A stretch of DNA of 29,100 nt from Acidobacteriota bacterium (GTDB taxonomy: Bacteria > Acidobacteriota > Thermoanaerobaculia > Gp7-AA8): the NCBI GenBank assembly GCA_003223695.1, contig QHVY01000212.1, positions 1 through 29,100 on the forward strand, in the 5' to 3' direction. This document shows, piece after piece, positions 16,062-24,432 of this stretch (positions are counted from its first letter, which is position 1; every line of letters begins with the position of its first letter). The notes beneath the pieces are model-generated. The model was not told where the DNA came from. It saw nothing but the letters and a program-made list of their open reading frames with translations, and did no database searches. The translations under genes were made by a program, and so were the position numbers.

Positions 16062-17527
16062 ATCTCGACGAGCTGCGACGCGATTACGACATCGTTCCGG
16101 TCGTTCGGGAGCTGAGTGCCGATGCGCTCACGCCTGTGGCCGCATTTGCGGCGCTCTCCGGCGCGACGACCGAAGCGTTCCTATTCGAAAGCGTCGAGCG
16201 CGGGGAAAACGTCGGCCGCTACTCCTTCGTCGGATTCGATCCGAGGCGCAGTCTGCGATTCGATCGCAGCACGCCCGATCCTGTCGGCCTGCTCAACGAG
16301 GAGCTGCGCCCGTTGCGCGTGTATGACGAAGACAAGCTGCCACCGTTCTTTGGCGGCGCGGTCGGGTTCTTCGGATACGGCGTGGGCGGCTGGACCGAGC
16401 GCATTCCCGATTCGCATCCGGACGACCTCGACATTCCCGATGCGCGCCTGCTCTTTTTCGATAATGTCGTAGTATTTGATCACGTTAAACAGCGATTATA
16501 TATTGTCGCAAATATTTTTACATCTGATGCCGGCGCATCTATCAGCGAGGCCAATGCCCGCCTCGATCGGGCGATCGAAAAGCTTCGCCGCGCGCAGGTT
16601 GATCTGCTGGCGTTTCCTGAAAAGGCCGCGCCGCTGGAGATGCAATCGAATTTTGAGCGCAGCGAATTCGAGGCCGTGATCCGCGCCGCGAAGGAAGAGA
16701 TCATCGCCGGCGAAATTTTTCAGATCGTGCTGTCGCAGCGCTGGGAGACGGATTATCCGACTGCCGGCGCGCTGACGCTCTATCGCGCGTTGCGCTCGAT
16801 CAATCCGTCGCCGTACATGTTTCTGCTGCGTACGCCGGAGTGCACCCTGGTCGGTGCGTCGCCGGAGATGCTCGCGCGCGTGCAGGACAACGTCGCGCAG
16901 ACGCGCCCTATCGCCGGAACGCGGTGGCGCGGCGCGACGAGCGAAGAAGATGCCGCCCTCGAAGCCGCGCTGCTCGCCGATCCGAAAGAAAACGCCGAGC
17001 ACCTCATGCTCGTCGACCTCGGCCGCAACGATCTCGGCCGCGTCTGCCGCAGCGGATCGGTCGTGGTGAGCAACTTCTGCCACGTCGAGCGATACAGTCA
17101 CGTGATGCATCTCGTCACGGATGTGAGTGGAACTCTTCGCGAGGACCGCACGCCCGTTGATGTTTTTCTGTCATGTTTTCCGGCCGGCACACTCACCGGC
17201 GCGCCGAAGATCCGGGCGATGGAGCTGATCGATCGATTCGAGAAGACGCGGCGTGGTCCGTACGGCGGCGCTGTCGGATATTTTGGATTCTCCGGCAATC
17301 TCGACTCGTGCATCACGATTCGCACGATTGTGCTGGCACACGATCGCGCATTCGTGCAGGCAGGGGCGGGAATCGTTTACGACTCCGATCCAGCTTATGA
17401 GTACACCGAGTGCGTGAACAAAGCGGCGGCGCTGCGCAACGCAATCAGCCTCGCGAAGGCGATGTTGTCGCAGACTCGCAGCGGACCCGCTGGAACCCGA
17501 ACGTATGAAGCAACTCGGCGACCTTGA
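16058..17527 (+). CDS. trpE: Anthranilate synthase component I
   Basis: A 489-residue chorismate-using enzyme making anthranilate with the glutaminase TrpG, first step of tryptophan synthesis. The N-terminal regulatory part has FLFESVERGENVGRYSFVG, the tryptophan-feedback region (LLES in many homologues). The catalytic domain has FQIVLSQRWET, LVGASPEMLARV, RPIAGTRWRG, LVDLGRNDLGRVC, SCFPAGTLTGAPKIRAMELI, and QAGAGIVYDSDP, all standard. The stretch after RRSLRFDR appears shorter than usual. No trpG, trpD or trpC is in the window, so the partner subunit must be elsewhere. It is translationally coupled to the aroD-aroE fusion. The last about 16 residues extend beyond the usual end, antisense to the DUF4230 gene. 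Confidence 0.95.
   Translation: MNLDELRRDYDIVPVVRELSADALTPVAAFAALSGATTEAFLFESVERGENVGRYSFVGFDPRRSLRFDRSTPDPVGLLNEELRPLRVYDEDKLPPFFGGAVGFFGYGVGGWTERIPDSHPDDLDIPDARLLFFDNVVVFDHVKQRLYIVANIFTSDAGASISEANARLDRAIEKLRRAQVDLLAFPEKAAPLEMQSNFERSEFEAVIRAAKEEIIAGEIFQIVLSQRWETDYPTAGALTLYRALRSINPSPYMFLLRTPECTLVGASPEMLARVQDNVAQTRPIAGTRWRGATSEEDAALEAALLADPKENAEHLMLVDLGRNDLGRVCRSGSVVVSNFCHVERYSHVMHLVTDVSGTLREDRTPVDVFLSCFPAGTLTGAPKIRAMELIDRFEKTRRGPYGGAVGYFGFSGNLDSCITIRTIVLAHDRAFVQAGAGIVYDSDPAYEYTECVNKAAALRNAISLAKAMLSQTRSGPAGTRTYEATRRP
16461..16527. other. AT-rich patch inside trpE
   Basis: About 70 bases encoding DNVVVFDHVKQRLYIVANIF and a few more residues fall to roughly 28% GC by hand count, against about 60% around it. 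Codons such as TTA, TAT, ATT and ACA replace the GC-ending codons used elsewhere in the gene. The protein sequence stays normal for TrpE. It could be a recombination patch or an internal regulatory site. Confidence 0.55.
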
Positions 17528-18086
17528 CCTCGGCGTTTTGTGATGCCGTCGTCAGGATTCCCTTGTTCAGCGCCTCGTTGCGAATCCCTTGCTCCGCGTA
17601 CTGACGTGCGCGACTCTCGAGGTTCATGTCCGCGCGCCGAAAAAAGCCAGTCTTGCGGTTGAGAACGCGCGACGCTCGATTGTCGATTCGTGTGACCAGG
17701 ACCTGCGGCGGCGGCAGGCGGACGACAACCGTTCCGTCGGCGTCGCGGCGGACATCCTCCTGCTTCAACTGGGACAGATCGATCCCCGCGATCACGTCGC
17801 CGGCCGCAAAGAAGGTCAGCTCATCACCCGCCAGCGCATTCGGGACGAGCTCGTAAGACTGCGTAATCGTGCTGACGTGAACGACGCGCATCGAGGCGGT
17901 CTCCAGCCTGTTGAGCGCACGAACGCGCGTGACGACCGTGCCGAGGTCGATCTGCTCTTCGTGAGGGGTGAAGACCTGCTCGACTCTCCGCTGAGTCTGC
18001 CGCCACGCGACCCAGGCAACGCCAAATGTGACGCCAATCACACAAACGGCCGCGATCAGCGCGGCGGCAACGCCTCTACGTGACAT
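17445..18086 (-). CDS. DUF4230 membrane-anchored protein
   Basis: A 213-residue protein with one N-terminal membrane segment (about 7-29, VAAALIAAVCVIGVTFGVAW) and the rest outside the cytoplasm. The body matches DUF4230: VVTRVRALNRLETASM, a modest T-I-T-Q-S-Y-E strand, ELTFFAAGDVIAGIDLSQLK, DGTVVVRLPPPQVL and TRIDNRASRVLNRKTGFF, then a charged helix (ARQYAEQGIRNEALNKG). The family function is unknown. ATG 18086 directly precedes the membrane segment; no ribosome site is seen. Its 3' end overlaps trpE by 83 bases in antisense, and its C-terminal strand (VAELLHTFGFQRVRCE) looks like a genuine domain end, so the overlap is shared coding sequence. Confidence 0.85.
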   Translation of the reverse strand: MSRRGVAAALIAAVCVIGVTFGVAWVAWRQTQRRVEQVFTPHEEQIDLGTVVTRVRALNRLETASMRVVHVSTITQSYELVPNALAGDELTFFAAGDVIAGIDLSQLKQEDVRRDADGTVVVRLPPPQVLVTRIDNRASRVLNRKTGFFRRADMNLESRARQYAEQGIRNEALNKGILTTASQNAEVKVAELLHTFGFQRVRCESATTSPSRG

Positions 18087-18192
18087 TTAATTGGGCAACG
18101 TTGTGACGGGTAGGTGAAATTCTGATATCTTTACCAGCACCCCGGTAGGATCAAGGAAGTTTTCCAGAGGTCACAGGCGCCCGCCTGCGCTT

Positions 18193-20077
18193 TTACCGGC
18201 TGACCATTCCGATTGCGTTCTCGATCTCCCGCGGCTCGAAGATCGTTCCTCCTTTGATCACCGTCACTACCTTTCGAATGGCATGAATGTCCGCGGCCGG
18301 ATTGCCGTCGATGATCACGAGGTCGGCGAATTTTCCAGGCTCGATCGAGCCGAGCTCTGCGTCGTGCTTCATCACGCGAGCCGCGCCGATCGTCGCGATC
18401 TGCAGGACTTCGGGCGCCGGAATGCCGGCGTCGACGTACAACTCCAACTCTCGCGCGAGCTGATATCCGGCGAGGCCGTCGGTTCCCGCTACGATCCGCA
18501 CGCCAGAGTCGCGAAGCAGCTTCGTGAACTCCAGCATCTTCCGAAACGACGCGCGATAACGCTCATCCTTTCCTGCCGGGACAGGAAGTCCTCCCGTGAG
18601 AAGGCCGCGGCGGACCTGGACAGGAAATCGATCGGCAATTTCCGCGAATCCGGACGAGACTACGCCCGGCCGATCGGTGAACATCCCCTCGAACACGCTG
18701 AGCGTCGGATCGCTGACGATTGAGTTCTGTTTCAGCAGATCGATGAAATTGCGCACCTCCGGCGAAGTGAGATCGAGATCGGCGCCGCGTTCGGCGACGG
18801 CAGTGAATCGCGCCGGCGTGCGCGTGTCCTGCACGTCCGGCCAGAAATTGAGGAAAAGAAAATTCATGTGCTGGATCTCGTTGAAGCCCTCACGCACGGC
18901 CTGATCCGCGGTCATGAACGCCGGAATGTGCCCGCTGACGCGCAGTCCGTTCTCATGGGAATAGCGGGTGATGAACGGCACCAGCGCGGGGCGGATCGAG
19001 CTGTACACCTTGATCTGCTCGTAACCCAGTTTCTTGTAGCGATCAATCGCCGCGCGAATCTCGTCTTCGCTATCGACCAGGACCTTGGTCGGTCCGGCGT
19101 ACGGTCCGGGGCCGTCCATGAAGCCGGCGGCGATGATGCGCGGCCCGACCTGCGTGCCGTCATTGAATCGCTTCTTCAGATCCATCAGGAAGTCGATGTC
19201 GTTTGCCATGTCGCGGACCGTCGTGACGCCCGCGGCGATGGGACCACGGTTTTGCCTGTGGCATCGATGACAGTCGCTCCCTTCGGCGATGCTGCATCGC
19301 TTCCCACAGCGACGACGCGATCACCTCGAATTACGATGTTGGTGGCCGGAACGATCACGCCGCGCACTGAGTCGAAGAGATTCGCGTTGCGAATGACGAT
19401 CGATCCCTTCGTGGGCTTGTGCGTCAAACGCTTCGTCAGCCCCGCCATTCGCTTTTGCGCGGCGGACTGCTGCGCATCGAGCATCGGCTTCACGGCGCTT
19501 TCGAAGCCGTCGCGCACGAGAGTGCTCCACGCCGAGACATAGCCGAAATATGTACCATCGCGTTCGAGCCAGACGTCGCTCGGGGTGAAGCCGAGGCCGG
19601 AGATTGTGTAGTCGATGATCTGCTTTCCGCCGACAGAGATCTCCGTCACTTTTTCAATCGATGCTTCGCCGGCGGGCAGGAGCGGCAGGCGATGATTCGG
19701 CGACGCAAGCAGCGCGTTCGCCAGCAGCCCTGATTCCTGTGGCGGCCCGTACATGCTTACGTAAAAAGCATTCGCCACTTCGCGTTTTCCATCTTCGGCT
19801 TTGTTGTGCCACTGCGCCGTCAGCCCATCCTGGCGGAACAACGGTCGTTGAGCGTGATTTGCGTCGTCACTTTCGGTCCGCGTCCACGATCATTGAACTG
19901 AAAATCGATGGTCCACCGTCCGTTCTCGAAGCGGCTGACCTGCATTCCGGCGTGATTGGCGCCGAGCATCATCGTGTAATGGAGCTCGTAGAGCCGGCTC
20001 TTAGCCGGCTCCATCTGCGCCGGCTGAGAGCCGGCGCTACGTGCGAGCAGCGTAGCAAGTACGATTTGTGCGAGCAT
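18193..20077 (-). pseudogene. Broken amidohydrolase (metal-dependent hydrolase, frameshifted twice)
   Basis: Three consecutive minus-strand frames together resemble one exported amidohydrolase. Frame 1 (20077 to about 19840) has a short signal and the N-terminal segment ending TTQITLND. Frame 2 (about 19840-19215) continues GLTAQWHNKAEDG to the beta-sandwich start SIVIRNANLFDSVRG and ATGKTVVPS. Frame 3 (about 19215-18193) resumes at IAAGVTTVRDMAND and carries the TIM barrel with GHIPAF, EIQHMNF, AGTDGLAG and the closing EPGKFADLVIIDGNP. Between frames 2 and 3 the P-G-L-x-D-x-H-x-H segment, which binds the metal, is absent. Between frames 1 and 2 about 25 residues seem missing. The gene is therefore probably non-functional unless the assembly is wrong. 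It lies nine bases after the unknown riboflavin-operon gene. Confidence 0.85.
19988..20040 (+). repeat. Twin-hairpin dispersed repeat, copy 5, in 5' part of broken amidohydrolase
   Basis: GTAG end, stem 19991-20011 (GAGCCGGCT-CTT-AGCCGGCTC), spacer CATCT, stem 20017-20037 (GCGCCGGCT-GAG-AGCCGGCGC), TAC end. Read on the minus strand it encodes residues 13-30 of the first frame, just behind the signal peptide, and keeps that frame open. Confidence 0.9.
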
Positions 20078-20086
20078 GCGCGAATT

Positions 20087-21106
20087 CTATGCGACTCCGA
20101 CATCGCGCCGAAGCCGCCACTGTTTGTTGATGTGATCGACGAACGCGGAACGGCCGCCATCGAGCCAGTCGTTTAGCACATCGACGCTGATGTCATCCAG
20201 CGACTCGACGATCGACAGGCTGGCGGCGCTGGCGATGCGCTCCAGCGGCTTTTCGAGCTGGGCCACGACGCGCGCGGAACGAGCGATTCGCGACGCGATC
20301 TCCACGTCGCGCTTCATGGCGATCATCCGCGAAGCGGTCAGCGTGAGGAGGATCGCCGCATTCCAATTCGATTTTTCTTCCCAATGCGGCGGCAGAATGA
20401 AATCGGCGGCGCCGATGTCGGCCGCAAGTGCAGCGATGTGTCGCTCCGTCGCGACCTGGAGCGGCTCGACGTCGCCGTGAAAGAGCATCTCGTAATCTTC
20501 GCGATCGCCGGCGACCACCTTTCGGGCGGTCGGATCGAGCTCAATCGGCAATGCAGCGAGAAACATCGCGCCGTTTTCGCGCGCGGCATTGGCGATCTCG
20601 CGCAGCGTGTCGAGATTCGTCGTCGCGGGAAAAATTACGGGAATGGCGGCGCCCCATCGCATCCGCCGCTCGCGTGCGTTGCCGAAGAGCTCCAGCAGGC
20701 GCGGAATGTCGACCGGCCAGGCTGCAATCACGACGATCGCGCGTTCGCACGCTGTTTTTGGAAGTGTGCCACGCGTAGAGACGAGGTGGATCGCTGTCGC
20801 ATCGATGTCGCAGCAGAACCGAAGCGCTTCCTCCCCACGCCTGAACACCACCTCGGCGAATTCGCTGGCCTCGATCAATACGGGCTCGCGAATGCTCGCG
20901 CTGCGCTCCAGCTCATCGCGCACGTCCTCGCAAACCGTGACCTCCATGCGCTCGGAGAAGCTCGCCCGCAGCTCGAGGTAATCGATGGCGATCGGAGCGG
21001 CGCGCTTTGCGCCATACGGAGCGATCGTCGTTGCGGTCCAGAACGGGAGCTCCGGAATCGGACTCCTCTGGATCCGGAGCTGCTGCGCCTTTCGATAGAT
21101 GATCAA
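20087..21106 (-). CDS. Uncharacterised protein coupled to riboflavin synthase
   Basis: A 339-residue soluble protein with no signal, membrane segment or motif I recognise. Its sequence alternates strands and helices in a way that could be a TIM-like barrel: AIVVIAAWPVDIPRLLELFG, AIPVIFPATTNLDTLREIAN, MFLAALPIEL, VATERHIAALAADIGAADFI, and a helical C-terminus (IASRIARSARVVAQLEKPL). Cysteines are few and do not form an iron-sulfur or zinc pattern. The TTG start at 21106 overlaps the ribE stop as TTGA, so translation is probably coupled to ribE. This suggests a role tied to flavin supply or use, but that is context only. A broken amidohydrolase follows nine bases later. Confidence 0.75.
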   Translation of the reverse strand: MIIYRKAQQLRIQRSPIPELPFWTATTIAPYGAKRAAPIAIDYLELRASFSERMEVTVCEDVRDELERSASIREPVLIEASEFAEVVFRRGEEALRFCCDIDATAIHLVSTRGTLPKTACERAIVVIAAWPVDIPRLLELFGNARERRMRWGAAIPVIFPATTNLDTLREIANAARENGAMFLAALPIELDPTARKVVAGDREDYEMLFHGDVEPLQVATERHIAALAADIGAADFILPPHWEEKSNWNAAILLTLTASRMIAMKRDVEIASRIARSARVVAQLEKPLERIASAASLSIVESLDDISVDVLNDWLDGGRSAFVDHINKQWRLRRDVGVA

Positions 21107-21702
21107 GTTTTTGCGATGAGATACGGCGCCACGAGGTTGCGAACGTACTTGGCGATCATGTCGAACTCGAGGTTCACCCGATCGCCGATGCGCGCCGTGC
21201 CGAGTGTGGTGCGGCGCAGCGTTTCCGGAATCAGCGCGGCGGCGAAGCTCGATTCTTCCGGATCGACGATCGTCAACGACACGCCATCGACGGCGATCGA
21301 TCCCTTGCTCACGACGAGATCGGTGTATTCGGCGGGAAAGCTCCAGCGATACACGGCAAACTGTCCTTCCGATTTTTTCGAAGTCAGAACGCCCATCGTG
21401 TCGATGTGACCCTGCACAAAGTGACCGCCGAAGCGATCGCCGACGCCGAGCGCGCGCTCGAGATTCACACGCGTTGCGCTGCCGAGAGTGCCGAGCGTGG
21501 TTCGGCGAAGAGTCTCGTTAGAGATCTCCGTTGTGATCGACTGCCCCTCCGGAATCACTGTTAGGCAGACGCCGTTCACGGCGAGGCTCTCGCCGCGCTC
21601 GAACGTCTCTTCGGGGCTCGTGCGGATTCGCAGACGCGCGCCCGCGTCGAGCTTTTCGAGCGCTTCGATAATGCCGCTGATGTGAATGATTCCGGTGAAC
21701 AT
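21103..21702 (-). CDS. ribE: Riboflavin synthase, alpha chain
   Basis: A 199-residue enzyme that dismutates two 6,7-dimethyl-8-ribityllumazines into riboflavin, the last step of the pathway. It consists of two lumazine-binding beta-barrel repeats. The first begins MFTGIIHISGIIEAL and has GESLAVNGVCLTV and ETLRRTTLG. The second begins near residue 97 with GGHFVQGHIDTMG and has KGSIAVDGVSLTIVD and ETLRRTTLG again, closing with VNLEFDMIAKYV. Length and motifs are normal and the protein looks intact. The ATG at 21702 shares bases with the ribD stop (TAATG), so the two are translationally coupled. ribBA and ribH are not in the window. The symbol ribC is also used for this gene. Confidence 0.96.
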   Translation of the reverse strand: MFTGIIHISGIIEALEKLDAGARLRIRTSPEETFERGESLAVNGVCLTVIPEGQSITTEISNETLRRTTLGTLGSATRVNLERALGVGDRFGGHFVQGHIDTMGVLTSKKSEGQFAVYRWSFPAEYTDLVVSKGSIAVDGVSLTIVDPEESSFAAALIPETLRRTTLGTARIGDRVNLEFDMIAKYVRNLVAPYLIAKT

Positions 21703-22709
21703 TACGGATATGCGGTAATCATCAGATCGCCGTCCACGAGTTCCGCGCGATCAAATCGAAAGCGGTACGCATCTGTCAACCGCCGGGCCGGCTCGCCCCC
21801 GAAAATCGAGGGCGCTTCCGAGCCGCCGACGAGGGCCGGGGCCACGAAGAGGACCATCTTCTGCCATAGCCGGCGACGGATGAATTCGGAATGGATGACC
21901 GATCCGCCTTCGACGATCAGCGATTGCACACCGCGAGAGTAGAGGTCGCGTAGAAGCTCATCGAGGTCGATATCGCGAGTGATGAGCAGGGTCGGCGCTC
22001 CATCAGTCAGTACGCGCGCGGTGGGCAGCACGCGCTGATCGCGATCCAGCACGATACGCGTCCACGGCGTGAGCGCGTTGTTCCAGCCGAGGCGGCGCGT
22101 AAGTTGTGGGTCGTCTTCGGAAACCGTGCCGCCGCCCACGAGGATCGCGTCGTACTCTTCGCGAAGCTCCAGGCTCTTGTGCCGCGCTTCGTCGCCGGTG
22201 ATCCAGCGGCTGTCGCGCGCGACCGTGGCGAGCTTCCCATCGAGCGTCGTCGCCGCCTTCAGACAGACGAAGGGTTTCTGCGCAGTGACCGCATACAGAA
22301 ACTTTTCGTTGAGCCGTTTCGCCTCGTCTTCGAGAAGCCCCGTTTCAACGTCGATTCGTGCTTGCCGAAGCTGCGCGAGTCCGCGTCCATTGACGACATC
22401 GTGTGGATCGGCCGTAGCGATCACGACGCGCTTGACGCCCGACTCGACGATCGCGTTCGAGCAAGGTCCGGTGCGGCCGTGGTGCACGCACGGCTCGAGC
22501 GTAACGTACATCGTCGCGTTGCGAGGATCATCGCACTTGAGGAGCGCCTTGATCTCCGCATGCGGCTCACCCGCACGCTGATGCCACCCCTCGGCAATGA
22601 TCTCGCTGTTGCGGACAATGACGCATCCAACCATCGGATTCGGGCTGACCGAGTAGCGGCCGCGCTCCGCGAGCTCGAGCGCCCGGCGCATGAAGCGTTC
22701 GTCGTCCAC
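21702..22709 (-). CDS. ribD: Bifunctional riboflavin deaminase-reductase RibD
   Basis: A 335-residue enzyme carrying out the pyrimidine deaminase and reductase steps of riboflavin synthesis. The deaminase half (1-145) has PNPMVGCVIV, the zinc and proton-shuttle motif HAE (His50, Glu52), and PCVHHGRTGPC with Cys73 and Cys82. The reductase half has LKAATTLDGKLA, DSRWITGDEAR, ILVGGGTVSEDDPQLT and LIVEGGSVIHSEF. Between LLITRD and IDLDELLRDL about 20 residues present in most homologues seem missing. The start is set to GTG 22709 because homologues begin M-x-D-E-x-x-M; the frame stays open upstream but runs through a transcription terminator. A TACAAT box lies just upstream. Confidence 0.93.
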   Translation of the reverse strand: MDDERFMRRALELAERGRYSVSPNPMVGCVIVRNSEIIAEGWHQRAGEPHAEIKALLKCDDPRNATMYVTLEPCVHHGRTGPCSNAIVESGVKRVVIATADPHDVVNGRGLAQLRQARIDVETGLLEDEAKRLNEKFLYAVTAQKPFVCLKAATTLDGKLATVARDSRWITGDEARHKSLELREEYDAILVGGGTVSEDDPQLTRRLGWNNALTPWTRIVLDRDQRVLPTARVLTDGAPTLLITRDIDLDELLRDLYSRGVQSLIVEGGSVIHSEFIRRRLWQKMVLFVAPALVGGSEAPSIFGGEPARRLTDAYRFRFDRAELVDGDLMITAYP

Positions 22710-22716
22710 GACGTGG

Positions 22717-22722
22717 ATTGTA
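22717..22722 (-). promoter_or_regulatory. Possible -10 box for ribD
   Basis: On the minus strand TACAAT sits seven bases before the GTG start of ribD, directly after a terminator. Transcription would begin at or next to the start codon, giving a leaderless mRNA. No good -35 element is found, so this is tentative. Confidence 0.3.
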
Positions 22723-22729
22723 TGCAAAG

Positions 22730-22761
22730 AAAAAGCGCCGGCGAGATCGCCGGCGCTTTTT
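22730..22761 (-). terminator. Rho-independent terminator (bidirectional form)
   Basis: A 15-base perfect stem with arms 22730-22744 and 22747-22761. It has the GC core GCGCCGGCGA/TCGCCGGCGC and A5/T5 tails, so it can work on either strand. On the minus strand it ends transcription from the HtrA gene before ribD. Confidence 0.88.
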
Positions 22762-22768
22762 GCCAAAC

Positions 22769-22817
22769 GTAGCGCCGGCTCTTAGCCGGCGCCGAGCCGA
22801 CTGAGAGTCGGCTTTAC
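22769..22817 (+). repeat. Twin-hairpin dispersed repeat, copy 6
   Basis: GTAG end, stem 22772-22792 (GCGCCGGCT-CTT-AGCCGGCGC), stem 22795-22813 (AGCCGACT-GAG-AGTCGGCT), then TTAC. It lies seven bases past the HtrA stop on the minus strand and just before the terminator. Confidence 0.9.
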
Positions 22818-22823
22818 GTTTAT

Positions 22824-24330
22824 TTACGGTACGCGAATGAATCGATAGCCCTGGAACGCGTTGCGGCCGGGCGTCATCACGTACAGGCGGATTGTCTGTC
22901 CGCTATGCGAGCGGTCCAGCGCGGCACGAAAATCAGCCACGCTGTTGATCTTCTGACCTTGCACTTCGGTGATCACGTCACCTTCGCTGAGAACATCGCC
23001 CGCGGGCGAGACCTCTTTGACATTGGTGACCACGACGCCGTGCACGTTATCGTCGATGCCGTACGTCTGCCGCACCTGCGGTGTCAGATCCTGAACGGAC
23101 ATTCCGAGCTTGTTGCGTGACGGCTCGATCTGCTCAGGGTTGTTCTGCAGGCTATTCTCAGCTTCGAGCGGACGCTCTGCCGTTTTCGCAGTGCGATCCG
23201 ACGGGCAGATAAGAGATGTAGTCGATCAGATCGCGGTTCGTGTTGATGGAGCGTCCATCGATCGCCACGACTACGTCGCCGGCCTTGATGCCTGCGCGAT
23301 CCGCCGGTTTGCCGGCCGTCACTTCCTGCACGAGCGCGCCGTGCGCGTCCGGCAGATTGAACGACTCTTTCGCTTCGTCGGTGACAGGTACGATGCCCAT
23401 GCCGAGGTAGCCGCGGACGACTTTGCCCTGTTTGAGCTCTGGCAGAAGGCGCTTTGCGGTGTTGATCGGAGTTGCGAACCCGAGTCCCTGGGCGCCTCCG
23501 CCGCGAATGGCGGTATTGATGCCGACAACCTCGCCGTTAATATTCAGGAGTGGGCCGCCGGAATTGCCGAAGTTGATTGCCGCATCGGTCTGAATGAAGT
23601 TCTCGAACGAGCGCGTCTCTTCGCTGAGGCCGAGAGCGCGTCCCTTTGCCGAGATGACGCCGACGGTGAGAGTGTTCTCGAATTGGAATGGATTGCCGAT
23701 AGCAATCGCCCAGTCGCCCTTCCGGATGTGATCGGAATCGCCGAGCGGAACCGTTGGAAGCGTGCCGGGTACGTCGATCTTCAGCAGGGCGATGTCGGTT
23801 GCGGGATCGCGGCCGATGATCTTGGCCGAAACGGTGTGCCCACCGTTTCCTTCAGTGTCAGCGCCGAAGTGCACGTCGACTTTCGTGGCGCCCTCGACAA
23901 CGTGGTTATTGGTCAGAATGTAGCCGTCTGGGGAGATGATGAAGCCTGAGCCGCCGCTGCGCTGCGCGTGCTCGTCGTCGTCGCCGCCCTGATCGCGTTG
24001 GCTGTTGGGCCGGCGGCGGCTGCCATTTGGGTTGGGAAAAAAGAAATCGAATGGATCGATGCCGAACGGCTGCCGCCGCATGCTGTTCGTCTTGATCACC
24101 TCGGTCGAGGTGATGGAAACGACTGCGGGGGCGACCCTCGATGCGATGTCGGCGAATGATGGAATGGTCACCGAGGTGACCGTGGCACTCGGCGACGTGG
24201 TCTGAATGGGTGTCGACTGCGCGTTCGACTTCCGCATCAGCCCAAGATCGGCGCTGACGACGATGCCGAACACAACTGACGCGATGACGATCGCGACCGT
24301 CGACAAAATGCGTTTTGTACGTGAGTTCAT
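22824..24330 (-). pseudogene. HtrA/DegP-family serine protease, frameshifted between PDZ domains
   Basis: The first frame (24330-23158, 390 residues) has a signal anchor (about 9-30), a trypsin-like domain with His143 (NNHVVEG), Asp179 (DPATDIALL) and Ser257 (NFGNSGGPL), and PDZ 1 (about 305-380, RGYLGMGIVPV to SINTNRDLIDYISYLPVG). The frame then shifts at about plus-strand 23195: the last 12 residues are off frame and end at a stop. The other frame continues KTAERPLEAENSLQNN and PDZ 2 (VQDLTPQVRQTYGI to VYRFIRVP-like end) to 22824. About 12-15 residues of the linking strand seem deleted. The truncated product keeps the full active site and one PDZ, so it may still work as an HtrA-like periplasmic protease. 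A hairpin-type palindrome lies in its promoter region. Confidence 0.85.
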
Positions 24331-24432
24331 AGTGGTTGTTTGCTCCTTATGCGGGTTGGAAAACGCTGGCCGCGGTCGAACTATTTTCGCTGCCGCGCGC
24401 AGCCGTCATTTGGCATTTGTGACGAACCAGAT

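Noticed and set aside
18150..18192. Terminator after the broken amidohydrolase
   Set aside because: Only a 5-base stem (CAGGC/GCCTG) and no suitable T-run on the minus strand.
20384..21409. Plus-strand 341-residue frame
   Set aside because: Shadow of ribE and the coupled unknown gene; no recognisable domain.
22710..22766. ribD start at 22766
   Set aside because: The extension is encoded by the terminator hairpin; family starts fit GTG 22709.
22710..22823. FMN riboswitch before ribD
   Set aside because: The region holds a terminator and a twin-hairpin repeat; no RFN-type conserved segments were seen.
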